From contig SOJX01000016.1 in NCBI GenBank assembly GCA_004376375.1, positions 1-64,000 of the forward strand: a DNA stretch of 64,000 nucleotides, in the 5' to 3' direction. Shown in pieces: positions 24,939 to 34,971 of the stretch; positions within the stretch are counted from its first letter, which is position 1; every line of letters starts with the position of its first letter. The notes under the pieces are model-generated. The model did not search any database. It saw only the letters and a program-made list of their open reading frames with translations, and was not told the origin of the DNA. This stretch comes from Planctomycetota bacterium (lineage in GTDB: Bacteria; Planctomycetota; E44-bin39). The position numbers and the translations under genes are program-made.

Positions 24939-25376
24939 ATGACAACCGACCCGGTAAGAATCAATCTTGGCTGGTGCAAGGCGTGCGGCATCTGCCTGCA
25001 CGTCTGCCCGAAAAACGTATTCAAGTGGAGCGAAGAAATCACCGAAAAAGGCGTCAAGGTGCCCGTCGTCGCGGCGCCCGGGCAGTGCATCTACTGCAAA
25101 ATCTGCGAGATAATGTGTCCCGACTTCGCGGTTTCCGTACAGGACCGCAAAACCGGGAAGGCGAAGGCAAAAGCCGGACCGAAAGCAAAAGTAAAGGCGA
25201 AACCCAGGCCGAAAGCGGGACCGAAGAAGAAAGCCAAAGCCAAACCAAAGGCTAAAGCAAAGAAAAAAGCAAAGAAGAAACCAAAACCAAAGCGTAAACC
25301 AAAGACCGGATCGAAAGCCAGACGCAGGGCAAAACAGAAAAAGAAGTCGAAAAAGAAATCGAAACGTAAGCGGTAG
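24939..25376 (+). CDS. korD: Ferredoxin-type KorD subunit with histone H1-like Lys/Ala/Pro tail
   Basis: 145 residues. The first ~68 are a 2x[4Fe-4S] ferredoxin: WCKACGICLHVCPKNVF and GQCIYCKICEIMCPDFAV, the delta subunit of a 2-oxoacid:ferredoxin oxidoreductase that passes electrons from the thiamine site to ferredoxin. The remaining ~75 residues are almost only K, A, P and R (KAKAGPKAKVKAKPRPKAG and so on), like the C-terminus of histone H1 or bacterial H1-like proteins. Typical KorD ends soon after the second cluster. Lys-rich codons are AAA/AAG runs, so a repeat expansion is possible. Located just before korA. Confidence 0.85.
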   Translation: MTTDPVRINLGWCKACGICLHVCPKNVFKWSEEITEKGVKVPVVAAPGQCIYCKICEIMCPDFAVSVQDRKTGKAKAKAGPKAKVKAKPRPKAGPKKKAKAKPKAKAKKKAKKKPKPKRKPKTGSKARRRAKQKKKSKKKSKRKR

Positions 25377-25389
25377 ATGAATACGAAAA

Positions 25390-25452
25390 AAATTTTCGGA
25401 TTTCCGGTTGAAAGAAATCCGCAATCCGAGATCCGAAATCCGCAATCGAAAT
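25390..25452. repeat. Inverted array 'aaatccg' / 'cggattt'
   Basis: 'ttcggatttccgg' and 'gaaatccgcaatccgagatc' units sit between korD and korA; they would encode a false N-terminus (MKEIRNPRSEIRN) if the upstream frame were used. Confidence 0.75.
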
Positions 25453-25461
25453 GAGGTTATC

Positions 25462-26559
25462 GTGTCTCAACTCGTAATTGGCAATCACGCCTGCGCCCGC
25501 GGGGCGATAGCCGCAGGCTGCACCTTCTACGCGGGATACCCCATAACGCCCTCCTCCGAGGTCATGGAGGAAATGATCCGCCTCCTCCCGGACGTCGGCG
25601 GCGTCTTCATCCAGATGGAGGACGAAATCGCGTCGCTGGGCGCATGCATCGGCGCGAGCTGGTCGGGAAAGAAAGCCATGACCGCGACAAGCGGGCCCGG
25701 GTACTCGCTCATGCAGGAAAACATCGGTTACGCCTACATGACGGAGACGCCGCTCGTTATCGTCGACATCCAGCGCGCCGGGCCGTCGACCGGCCAGGCG
25801 ACGCGCGTCGGCGCCGGCGACGTATACCAGGCCCGGTACGGCTCGCACGGCGATTACGAGGCGATCGCGCTCTCGCCCTGGAGCGTCGAGGAAATGTTCA
25901 CGATGACGGTCCGCGCATTCGACCTCGCCGAGGAGTTCCGCGTGCCCGTTACGCTGCTTGCGGAGGAGGCAACGGGTCACCTGCGCGAAACGTTTGAACC
26001 CAAAAAGATTTCACGCTCCGCGGCAAGGAAAACGCCGCAGAAAACGATCCCGCCCTGGGGCAACCCGAAAACCGGCAGAATGACCCCCATGCCCGGTTTC
26101 GGCCAGGGGCGCAACCTCCTTGTCACGGGCTCGACCCATACGGAGGAAGGCTTCAGGAAAACCCAGGACCCGAAAGTGCAGCGCAGGCTTGTCGACAGAA
26201 TCGTAAACAAGGTCCGAAGCAAAGCGGACTCGATCGCGAACGCCGAGGAGCATTACACGCGCGGCGCCTCGACCATCGTCGTCGCATACGGGTTTACGGC
26301 CCGGAGCACGCTCGCAGCCGTCGAGCGGGCAAGGGAAAAAGGGAAAAAAGTCGGGCTGCTCCGCCTGAAATCTATCTGGCCGTTCCCGGATAAAATTGTA
26401 AACCGCCTGTGCTCCAGGGTGAAAAAAGTCGTCGTGCCCGAGATGAACTCGGGCATGATCGTCCGCGAGGTCGAGCGCGCCTCGCGCCGCGACTGCATCG
26501 GATATTCGAAAACAATGGGCGAAGTAATCACCCCGGACGAAATCGCAAAGCTGTTGTAG
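25462..26559 (+). CDS. korA: 2-oxoacid:ferredoxin oxidoreductase, alpha subunit
   Basis: 365 residues from the GTG at 25462. That start has TGAGG upstream; the longer frame from an ATG at 25408 reads through a repeat. The sequence has the alpha-subunit core: NHACARGAIAAGCTFYAGYP-ITPSSEVMEEM, EDEIASLGACIGASWSGKKA, TSGPGYSLMQENIGYA, and QRAGPSTGQATRVGAGDVYQ. The thiamine-pyrophosphate-dependent oxidation of 2-oxoglutarate (or a related 2-oxoacid) to the CoA ester with ferredoxin as acceptor is the known role of the family. Part of korD-A-B-C. Confidence 0.92.
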   Translation: MSQLVIGNHACARGAIAAGCTFYAGYPITPSSEVMEEMIRLLPDVGGVFIQMEDEIASLGACIGASWSGKKAMTATSGPGYSLMQENIGYAYMTETPLVIVDIQRAGPSTGQATRVGAGDVYQARYGSHGDYEAIALSPWSVEEMFTMTVRAFDLAEEFRVPVTLLAEEATGHLRETFEPKKISRSAARKTPQKTIPPWGNPKTGRMTPMPGFGQGRNLLVTGSTHTEEGFRKTQDPKVQRRLVDRIVNKVRSKADSIANAEEHYTRGASTIVVAYGFTARSTLAAVERAREKGKKVGLLRLKSIWPFPDKIVNRLCSRVKKVVVPEMNSGMIVREVERASRRDCIGYSKTMGEVITPDEIAKLL

Positions 26560-26660
26560 GTTTTAGGTTTCAGGTTTCAGGTTTCAGGTTTCAGGATATA
26601 TCTTTGTTATTTCCTAACACCTGAAACCTAACACCTGACACCTAAGACCTGACACCTTGA
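26558..26660. repeat. Inverted array 'caggttt' / 'aaacctg'
   Basis: Five 'aggtttcaggtttcagg' units, a short loop and about six 'cacctgaaacctaacacctg' units form a long potential stem between korA and korB inside the operon. Confidence 0.8.
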
Positions 26661-26701
26661 CAGAAATTGCCCCTGGCGTTACTACTCTAGGAAGGTTCAC
26701 A

Positions 26702-27466
26702 ATGCCTAAGACTCTTCTCAAACACATACGTAAGAAAGCGATGCCGACCCCGTTCTGCGCCGGATGCGGGCTGGGCATCCTCATGCAGGCGATACTGCGC
26801 GCCATCGAGAATTCGGGCAGGTCGATGTCGGACATGGTCTTCGTCTCCGGCATCGGATGCACCGCGTGGATCCCCTCACCGCACTTCAACGCCGACACGC
26901 TGCACACGCCTCACGGCAGGCCGGTCGCGTTCGCAACGGGGGTAAAACTCGCCATGCCGGAAAAGACCGTTATGGTTATCTCCGGCGACGGCGACCTCGC
27001 GTCAATCGGCGGAAACCACCTCATCCACGCCGCACGCCGCGACCTCGACATCACCGTCATCTGCGGAAACAATCTCCTCTACGGCATGACCGGCGGCCAG
27101 GTCGGACCGACCACGCCCATCGGCGCGAAAACAAGCACCACACCGCGCGGGAACAGGAACAGGGCGTTCGACCTTACGAAACTGGTATACGGCGCGGGCG
27201 CGTCTTACGCCGCACGCGAAAGCGTCGCATACCCGAAACGCCTCACGCGGGCGATAGAGGGCGCCATCCGGCATACCGGATTTGCATTCGTCGAATCGCT
27301 TGTATGGTGCCCGACCCAGTACGGCCGCAGAAACAGAATATCCGACCCGGTGGAAATGCTCAAGCAGAACAAGCAGGTTACCCGCTTCGGCGACCCGGGC
27401 CGTCCCGGCGGCAACAAGATCGTTCTTGGAGTCGCCGGCCAGCCGAGTAAGGGGAAGCAAAAATGA
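26702..27466 (+). CDS. korB: 2-oxoacid:ferredoxin oxidoreductase, beta subunit
   Basis: 254 residues from the ATG at 26702 (AGGAAGG upstream; an in-frame TTG at 26657 is less likely). TPP-binding features: PFCAGCGLGILMQAI, SGIGCTAW, GDGDLASIGGNHLIHAARRD, NNLLYGMTGGQVGPTTP. The Cys in FCAGCG and the GDGD...N motif are the metal/TPP site. It ends overlapping korC by four bases (ATGA), typical of coupled subunits. Confidence 0.94.
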   Translation: MPKTLLKHIRKKAMPTPFCAGCGLGILMQAILRAIENSGRSMSDMVFVSGIGCTAWIPSPHFNADTLHTPHGRPVAFATGVKLAMPEKTVMVISGDGDLASIGGNHLIHAARRDLDITVICGNNLLYGMTGGQVGPTTPIGAKTSTTPRGNRNRAFDLTKLVYGAGASYAARESVAYPKRLTRAIEGAIRHTGFAFVESLVWCPTQYGRRNRISDPVEMLKQNKQVTRFGDPGRPGGNKIVLGVAGQPSKGKQK

Positions 27467-28062
27467 TAAAACGCGCCTCGCAGACTCATACCGCCGACCG
27501 CGACCTGTCCGAAAAGATTGAAATCCGCATCGCGGGCCGCGGCGGACAGGGAATACTTGTCGCCTCGAACGTGCTTGCGCATGCACTCGAGGAAAACTAC
27601 GAGTATGTCGCGCAGTCCGGCTCATACGGCTCCGAGGCACGCGGCACCGTCAGCACCGCGGACGTCGTTGCGGGGCCGGAACCTTTCGCATACCCCAGGG
27701 TCGAAACCGCCGACATGCTCGCGCTTCTCACGCCCGAGGCTGCAAAGCACTTCGCATCGACCGTGGTTGCGGGCGGAATAGTACTCGCCGACCCGGACCT
27801 CGTGGCGAAGCGTTTTCTGGCCAATCTCGAAAATGTCTCGCTATACCTCGTTCCGGCCGCGCGCAAGGCAAGCGAGCTGGGCTCGCCGCTGCATCTGAAT
27901 ATGCTTCTGGTGGGCGCGATATCAACCCTCCTTGGCTCGCTGCCCGGCCTCGAGATACAGCCCGGCGTCTTCCGCAACGCCGTAAAGCAGCTTCTATCGG
28001 CCAAACGGGCCGAGTCGGCACTCACCGCATTCGAAGTCGGCAGGAGCCTCGTAAACCCATGA
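27463..28062 (+). CDS. korC: 2-oxoacid:ferredoxin oxidoreductase, gamma subunit
   Basis: 199 residues with the gamma-subunit motif IRIAGRGGQGILVASNVLAH and SGSYGSEARGTVSTADVV. This subunit supplies the CoA-binding part of the complex. The first ~15 residues (IKRASQTHTADRDL) are less conserved. Its stop overlaps the following kinase by four bases (ATGA), an unusual coupling of a metabolic enzyme to a sensor kinase. Confidence 0.92.
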   Translation: MIKRASQTHTADRDLSEKIEIRIAGRGGQGILVASNVLAHALEENYEYVAQSGSYGSEARGTVSTADVVAGPEPFAYPRVETADMLALLTPEAAKHFASTVVAGGIVLADPDLVAKRFLANLENVSLYLVPAARKASELGSPLHLNMLLVGAISTLLGSLPGLEIQPGVFRNAVKQLLSAKRAESALTAFEVGRSLVNP

Positions 28063-28748
28063 CCGAGCAGTCCCACCAGCCGGAAACAGATATCGCAAGA
28101 GTTATAGGCGGGCTCATCCACGAAATCAAGAACCCGCTTTCAACCCTCTCCATGAACCTGCAACTCCTCGCGGAGGATTTCGAAGGCACGGACGGGCCGA
28201 AGGAGCGCCGCGCGCGACAGAGAATCGGAACGCTTCTCTCGGAAACCAAGCGGCTTGAAATCCTGCTGAACGATTTCCTGAAATACCTGAAGGGCGCAAA
28301 GCCGCTGCTCGAGGAAGTAGATATAAACGCCCTTCTCGAAGAGACCATTGAGTTCATCTGCCCGGAAGCGGAAAAACAGAATATTGAAGTGAAATCCTAT
28401 CTCGCCGAAGGAACAGCGGTCGTCAAGGCCGACGCAAACTTACTCCGCCAGGCGATTCTGAACCTTACGCTTAATGCATGCGAGGCGATGCCCGAAGGCG
28501 GCGAGCTCGTGCTCCGTACCGACGCCTACGACGACGCGGTCAAGGTCCGCGTTATCGACAACGGGCGCGGCATCCCGGAAGAAGTCATGCCGCGCATATT
28601 CGACCCGTTCTTCTCCACAAAGCCGAACGGGACCGGCCTCGGCCTTCCGACCGCAAGGCGCGTCATGGAGGCCCTCGGCGGAAGAATAGACGTTGAAAGC
28701 GAACCAGAACAGGGAACCCAGGTCAGGCTGACTTTTCCGGTGGAATAA
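28059..28748 (+). CDS. Compact cytosolic histidine kinase
   Basis: 229 residues, HisKA plus HATPase only: H-box GGLIHEIKNPLSTLSM, N-box LNLTLNACEAMPEGG, G-box DNGRGIPEE and GTGLGLPTA. No sensor or membrane domain, so signal input would come through protein contact. It overlaps korC by four bases and its stop overlaps the next start (28748) by one base (TAATG), a fully coupled korC-kinase-activator order. This NtrB-like core commonly partners the sigma-54 activator encoded next. Confidence 0.9.
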   Translation: MTEQSHQPETDIARVIGGLIHEIKNPLSTLSMNLQLLAEDFEGTDGPKERRARQRIGTLLSETKRLEILLNDFLKYLKGAKPLLEEVDINALLEETIEFICPEAEKQNIEVKSYLAEGTAVVKADANLLRQAILNLTLNACEAMPEGGELVLRTDAYDDAVKVRVIDNGRGIPEEVMPRIFDPFFSTKPNGTGLGLPTARRVMEALGGRIDVESEPEQGTQVRLTFPVE

Positions 28749-30139
28749 TGCCTTCTGCGATCCGAGTACTCGTCATCGACGACAACAAACGCCACGCCAC
28801 GACCACGGCCGAGGCGCTCGAGGCGCTCGGATATGACGTCACCGTGGAGACGAACCCCCGGGTCGCACTCAAGGCGATCCGCTCGGGCGATATAGACATC
28901 GTGCTTACCGACCTCGTAATGGGCGCGCTCGGAGGAATGGACATACTGCGGGGCGCGAAGCGCCACGACCCGGACATCGAGATCGTCATGATTACCGGCC
29001 ACGGCTCGATTGAAAACGCCGTCGCCGCCATGCAGGCCGGGGCCGCGACCTACCTCACCAAGCCCATCAACGTGAAAGAACTCCGCGCAGTCGTCAAACG
29101 CGCGGCAGAAGCCGTTACGCTGCGCAGGGAGAACCGAAGGCTCGCCGCAGCCCTGAAAGAACGTTCGTCGGTCAATGCGCTTATCGGTAACTCCGAGTGT
29201 ATGCGTGCGCTGCGCGAGTTGATTATCCAGATCGCGCCCACGACCGCGACCATTCTGATAACGGGCGAAAGCGGCACGGGAAAAGAGCTTGTCGCCCGGG
29301 CCACCCACGGCGGTTCGCCGCGCAAGGACAAGCCGTTCGTCGCGCTGAACACGTCCGCGCTTTCGCCCAGCCTGCTTGAATCCGAGCTGTTCGGGCATGT
29401 CAAGGGAGCGTTCACCGGCGCGGACTCCGAACGGGTCGGTCGTTTCGCGTTCGCCGACGGCGGGACGCTGTTCCTCGACGAGATAGGCGACCTGCCGCTC
29501 GAGATGCAGATAAAACTCCTGCGCGTCCTCGACGAGAAGCAGATAACGCCGGTCGGCTCGAACGAGCCGGTCGAAATCGACGTGCGGCTGGTCGCCGCGA
29601 CCAACCGCGACCTCGAGTCGCTCGTAAAGGAAGGGAAGTTCCGCGAAGACCTTTACTACCGCCTGAACGTCGTCGCGGTCGACGTGTCGCCGCTTCGCAA
29701 GCGGGCGGAAGACGTGCCGCTCCTCGCGACCGCGTTCATCGCCGAGTTCGCCGAAGAACACGCCAAACCGGTACGCGGGATCGATCCCGGCGTGAGCGCG
29801 GCCATGGCAGACTACGACTGGCCCGGCAACGTGCGCGAGCTTCGTAACGCGATAGAAAACATGGTCGTGCTCTGCAGGAGCGAAGTCCTCACCGTCGACG
29901 TCCTGCCCGCGCAGCTCAGGGCCTCTTCCGCGGCCGCGCGGAAACACGGCAGGGACGGGAGCAGGGGCGGGTCTAAGACCCGCCCCTACAACGACAGAGC
30001 AACGCTTGAGGAAGCCGAAAAAGAGCTTATCCTGGAGGCGCTCGAAACCGAAGAAGGCAACCGCCAGCGCGCAGCCAGACGCCTCGGAATCGGCGAACGC
30101 ACGCTCTACCGCAAGATAAAAAAATACGGCCTGCAATAA
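28748..30139 (+). CDS. NtrC-family sigma-54 transcriptional activator
   Basis: 463 residues. Receiver (~8-120; Asp in IVLTDLVMGAL, Lys in YLTKPI), AAA+ (~140-370) with Walker A GESGTGKE, intact ESELFGHVKGAFTGAD, Walker B GGTLFLDEIG, and a Fis domain at the C-terminus (~425-460: EGNRQRAARRLGIGERTLYR). Unlike the paralogue at 21602 it keeps GAFTGA, so it should drive sigma-54 promoters. A perfect 25-bp palindrome is inserted in frame at 29963-29987 between AAA+ and Fis, adding GRDGSRGGSKTRPYNDRA-like residues. Probable partner is the adjacent kinase; targets are unknown. Confidence 0.92.
   Translation: MPSAIRVLVIDDNKRHATTTAEALEALGYDVTVETNPRVALKAIRSGDIDIVLTDLVMGALGGMDILRGAKRHDPDIEIVMITGHGSIENAVAAMQAGAATYLTKPINVKELRAVVKRAAEAVTLRRENRRLAAALKERSSVNALIGNSECMRALRELIIQIAPTTATILITGESGTGKELVARATHGGSPRKDKPFVALNTSALSPSLLESELFGHVKGAFTGADSERVGRFAFADGGTLFLDEIGDLPLEMQIKLLRVLDEKQITPVGSNEPVEIDVRLVAATNRDLESLVKEGKFREDLYYRLNVVAVDVSPLRKRAEDVPLLATAFIAEFAEEHAKPVRGIDPGVSAAMADYDWPGNVRELRNAIENMVVLCRSEVLTVDVLPAQLRASSAAARKHGRDGSRGGSKTRPYNDRATLEEAEKELILEALETEEGNRQRAARRLGIGERTLYRKIKKYGLQ
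29963..29987. repeat. Family-C palindrome inside a coding region
   Basis: AGGGGCGGGTCT and AGACCCGCCCCT are exact 12-bp inverted arms around one base. It belongs to the same 'gtaggggc...gcccctac' type as the intergenic copies at 15548, 56337 and 57896, and lies in the linker of the sigma-54 activator without breaking the frame. Confidence 0.85.
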
Positions 30140-30230
30140 AATAAAAGCCGGCCGGGACAACCGCCACGCAGAAAAAATCCCCGGGATTCACATACAATCG
30201 CCTGTCACCCTTTTCCAGCGACAGATTTCC

Positions 30231-30259
30231 TTGGAGTTAACCGTTGGTTATGGTATTAT
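30231..30259 (+). promoter_or_regulatory. Possible sigma-70 promoter of the ATP-grasp gene
   Basis: TTGGAG, 17 bases, TATTAT; 140 bases upstream of the ATG at 30399. Confidence 0.4.
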
Positions 30260-30398
30260 ATGATATTGCGCGTCTATGGACGACGCGCGTGAACCGGGGT
30301 GATAGACATGGGGCAGGCAGGCGGGTGTACTGACAAGCCTGGAGCAACGGCACCGGGATTCATAACATATAAGGAGCATAGGTCGAGGGTTAGGTATT

Positions 30399-31451
30399 AT
30401 GCACAGAACACTACTGGCGCTTGGAGACGAGAAAGATCTCCTATTCAGGAAGTATTTCGCAAAGAATATCGGCATCTTGAAAAATGCCGGATATGTCATA
30501 AAAGCATTTTCTTACATGGAGGTACTGGAAAATCCCCAGGTGCTGAATGACCCGGGCAGTGGAGACGTCACTGTCCTTTTCTTTTTTCCGGTTGACTACT
30601 GGGACACAAAAATAGAGATCGGGCATGAGATATACGGCAGCAGGAAGATGGGGGGGAAATTCGAAGCCTTTTTCAATAAGGTAGAATCCGTAATACGATC
30701 AGCATGCAAATCAAAAGTCACTTTCGTCAACGACCCCGCTTCAATCGCATTGGTCAGAGACAAGAAGCGCTCCCATGAGGCCCTGGTGGCAAATAACGTT
30801 GCATGCGCATCGTCTTACGGAATCGAAACCGCCCGGGAACTGATAAAACTGGTGGATAAGGGTACAGACCTGATTCTCAAAGTGAGATACGGCTCGCTGG
30901 GCAAAGGTGTTTCACTAATCAGCAGAAACAAGTGGTATACCAATTTTAAAATGAGGAACGGCAGTATTCTGAACCACTCCAACGACAAGGGGTGGAAAAT
31001 GAAGGAGATATCCAAACGTCTGAGTTTTATAGGTCAGTTGCTCGAGCAGGACGTTCATATCGAGAAGGAAATCAAAACGCCGATAATCAATAACCAGAAG
31101 CTTGACTTGAGAGTCTTCGTTATCTTCGGCGAACCCGTCCTTACTTACGTGAGAACCGCAAAGATCAACAATATTATCACGAATTGGCACCAGGGCGGGA
31201 GAATAGAACCGCTTTCGTTCCTGAATAATCTGCCTGAAAAAGCCATCGAGATGGCCGAGGAAGTCGCCGTCAATGCCGCAAATGCATATGGCTTGAATTA
31301 CGCCGGGATCGACGTGATTTTCTCGGAGAATTATGAAAAGGTATTCGTTCTCGAAGGAAATGCTTTTCCAGGATCACCTTCTCCGGAAATCCCGCCAACG
31401 GTCTTCGACCCCATGAGAACGTTGTTTGAGATGATACTGCAACACGACTGA
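30399..31451 (+). CDS. ATP-grasp (RimK-like) ligase
   Basis: 350 residues. Motifs of the ATP-grasp fold: VRDKKRSHEALVANN (fold entry), LILKVRYGSLGKGVSLI (ATP-binding Lys and Gly-loop), DLRVFVIFGEPVLTYVRTAK, and NYAGIDVIFSENYEKVFVLEG-NAFPG (metal ligands E and N). Such enzymes join a carboxylate to an amine or thiol using ATP. The substrate is unknown. Base composition is lower in G+C than that of the flanking regulator genes (a sample line is 38% against 62% at 29461), so horizontal origin is plausible. In-frame codons continue past its TGA into a Fis remnant (31452-31574). Confidence 0.8.
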   Translation: MHRTLLALGDEKDLLFRKYFAKNIGILKNAGYVIKAFSYMEVLENPQVLNDPGSGDVTVLFFFPVDYWDTKIEIGHEIYGSRKMGGKFEAFFNKVESVIRSACKSKVTFVNDPASIALVRDKKRSHEALVANNVACASSYGIETARELIKLVDKGTDLILKVRYGSLGKGVSLISRNKWYTNFKMRNGSILNHSNDKGWKMKEISKRLSFIGQLLEQDVHIEKEIKTPIINNQKLDLRVFVIFGEPVLTYVRTAKINNIITNWHQGGRIEPLSFLNNLPEKAIEMAEEVAVNAANAYGLNYAGIDVIFSENYEKVFVLEGNAFPGSPSPEIPPTVFDPMRTLFEMILQHD

Positions 31452-31574
31452 CCCGGGAAAAGCCTGCTTGAAGAATACCCGTTCCGTCATTGCGGCAACC
31501 GCCACCGCGCCGCCAAACGCCTCGGAATCAGCGAGCGTACACTACACCACAAAATCAGGAAGTACGGTCCCTAA
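31452..31574 (+). pseudogene. 3' remnant of an NtrC-type Fis helix-turn-helix
   Basis: Directly after the ATP-grasp stop and in the same frame, the bases encode SLLEEYPFRHCGNRHRAAKR LGISERTLHHKI RKYGP and a stop (31572-31574), without a start of its own. This matches the end of the regulator at 28748 (EGNRQRAARRLGIGERTLYR). The most likely reading is the tail of a second NtrC-like gene removed by the arrival of the AT-rich ATP-grasp gene. Readthrough of the TGA to add a DNA-binding tail is possible but less likely. Confidence 0.7.
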
Positions 31575-31720
31575 TATCCCGGACAAATTGGGTGGGTTTT
31601 TCAACGACTGTTTCACGGCAGGCAAGTCAGCGAACCTGGAAGATTTATATTGCATTATCTTAATATTATGCTAAAAATGTAAATATTCATTATTAGCTCT
31701 CTAGCTATCGAGGTCGCAGT

Positions 31721-32521
31721 ATGGGGTTGTGGGGCAACCACATTATTACGCTGGCACTGGCAGTTTTCCTGCTGGGCCATCTGATATATTCTCTTCGGTT
31801 GCGTTACCGTGCCAAAAAGCGAAGTGAATCACTGGAATGTGAAGCAATGCTCGGCAGGTCAAGCGCTCAACTGATCCACGATATTTCAGGAATAATCGGA
31901 ATTATCTGTGGAACAATGAACCTGATTGAAGACGATATTAAGAATAACAAACTCGACTCGAAAGAAATCAAGAACCTCAGAGAGTTTGTTGATTTCTTGT
32001 CTCAGTATACGAATAATTTCAGAAACGTTGCCGGAGATCTAAATAGCAACGCATGCGAACCGATTGAGCTGGCAAGAACACTTAAACTCATAGTAGATAC
32101 CCAGGCTCGAGCATGCTTCAGAAATCAAAATATTGAAATCATTGAAGAGTATCAAGCCGCGGATGTTCGTATTGCAGCCACTCTTATGGAAGCGTTTTTC
32201 AATATTATTAGAAATGCCTGTGAAGCAATGCAAGACGTGAGCATGCGGCGTCTTTCCGTCCGAACTTATAAACAAAACGGTGAAGTCATTGTAAGCATTT
32301 CAGACACGGGTACGGGGATTCCCGCAAATATACTGTCCAAGATCTATAAATACGGTTTTACGACAAAATCCAACGGAACCGGACAGGGCATGTACATATC
32401 GAAAAAGGCAATCGATAACGCTGGCGGAAAAATTAACATAGAGTCCACCGAAGGCAAAGGCACAACGGTCAATATCCTGCTTCCGACGTTTGGATATGAA
32501 GCAGCAGACGAAAAAACATAG
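31721..32521 (+). CDS. Membrane-anchored histidine kinase, AT-rich
   Basis: 266 residues. One N-terminal helix (~7-27) is followed by an H-box-like SSAQLIHDISGIIGIICGTM and an HATPase with N-box FNIIRNACEAMQ, DTGTGIPANI and NGTGQGMYISKKAI (the last Gly-rich box is GTGQGMY instead of GTGLGL). No sensor domain. The block 30399-32521 has lower G+C than the surroundings, suggesting co-transfer with the ATP-grasp gene. The start is ATG with a weak upstream site. No cognate regulator is adjacent apart from the decayed Fis fragment. Confidence 0.8.
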   Translation: MGLWGNHIITLALAVFLLGHLIYSLRLRYRAKKRSESLECEAMLGRSSAQLIHDISGIIGIICGTMNLIEDDIKNNKLDSKEIKNLREFVDFLSQYTNNFRNVAGDLNSNACEPIELARTLKLIVDTQARACFRNQNIEIIEEYQAADVRIAATLMEAFFNIIRNACEAMQDVSMRRLSVRTYKQNGEVIVSISDTGTGIPANILSKIYKYGFTTKSNGTGQGMYISKKAIDNAGGKINIESTEGKGTTVNILLPTFGYEAADEKT

Positions 32522-32710
32522 ATCACGCAGCCCGGGTAAAGCGCTCGAAAACGGGCCGGCAATTCAACCGGCCAGGCAGGTTACCGCACTCGAAAACCGA
32601 TTTGCCTTCCATCCACTCCCCTGCCAGAATGGCCTGAAACAACGGAATAACCGCGCGAACATGTCATTTCGACACGGTAAAAAAAGCAATTTTGTTTTTA
32701 ACTTTTTCCG

Positions 32711-32739
32711 TTGTCTACTATAACACATTGCATTATAAT
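32711..32739 (+). promoter_or_regulatory. Sigma-70 promoter of dnaK
   Basis: TTGTCT, 17 bases, TATAAT; 101 bases upstream of the dnaK ATG. I see no CIRCE element (TTAGCACTC inverted repeat). The rest of the 32522-32839 gap holds only a GGCCGG/CCGGCC inverted repeat near 32555. Confidence 0.6.
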
Positions 32740-32788
32740 TGTTTGGCTCAACCGCCCCCTCCAGCGGTACACCTTTTGCATTACATAA

Positions 32789-34765
<1,977 letters not shown>

Positions 34766-34787
34766 AGCGCCCGGTAATAAAAAATCC

Positions 34788-34828
34788 AGGCAGGGCTTGC
34801 CGGTCCGGGAAGTCCTGCCTTCTCTTTT
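34788..34828 (+). terminator. Intrinsic terminator after dnaK
   Basis: AGGCAGGGCTT and AAGTCCTGCCT (one G-T pair) form an 11-bp stem, followed by TCTCTTTT. Confidence 0.75.
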
Positions 34829-34887
34829 AAGAAAACAAGTTGACATGAAAACACGCGAACAAGTTGACAAGTAATAATTAATATCTT

Positions 34888-34965
34888 ATCCTTGTTTCCT
34901 TGTTTCCTTGTTTCCTTGTTTCCTTGTTTCCTTGTTCCCTTGTTACCTTGTTACCTTGTTCCTTT
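34888..34965. repeat. 'ccttgttt' tandem array
   Basis: About nine 8-bp units lie just before the radical SAM start, with no recognisable ribosome site left between array and ATG. Confidence 0.85.
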
Positions 34966-34971
34966 ATTACG

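Noticed and set aside
25408..25461. ATG start for korA at 25408
   Set aside because: The first 18 codons are made of an intergenic repeat; the GTG at 25462 has a ribosome site and matches the family's N-terminus.
28526..30160. 544-codon minus-strand open frame across the NtrC-type gene
   Set aside because: Antisense shadow in GC-rich DNA; composition of the predicted protein is Arg/Gly/Val-rich without known domains.
34900..34971. Longer start for the radical SAM protein (MFPCFLVSLF...)
   Set aside because: The extra residues are translated from the 'ccttgttt' array and resemble a false signal peptide; the B12 domain begins at the ATG at 34972.
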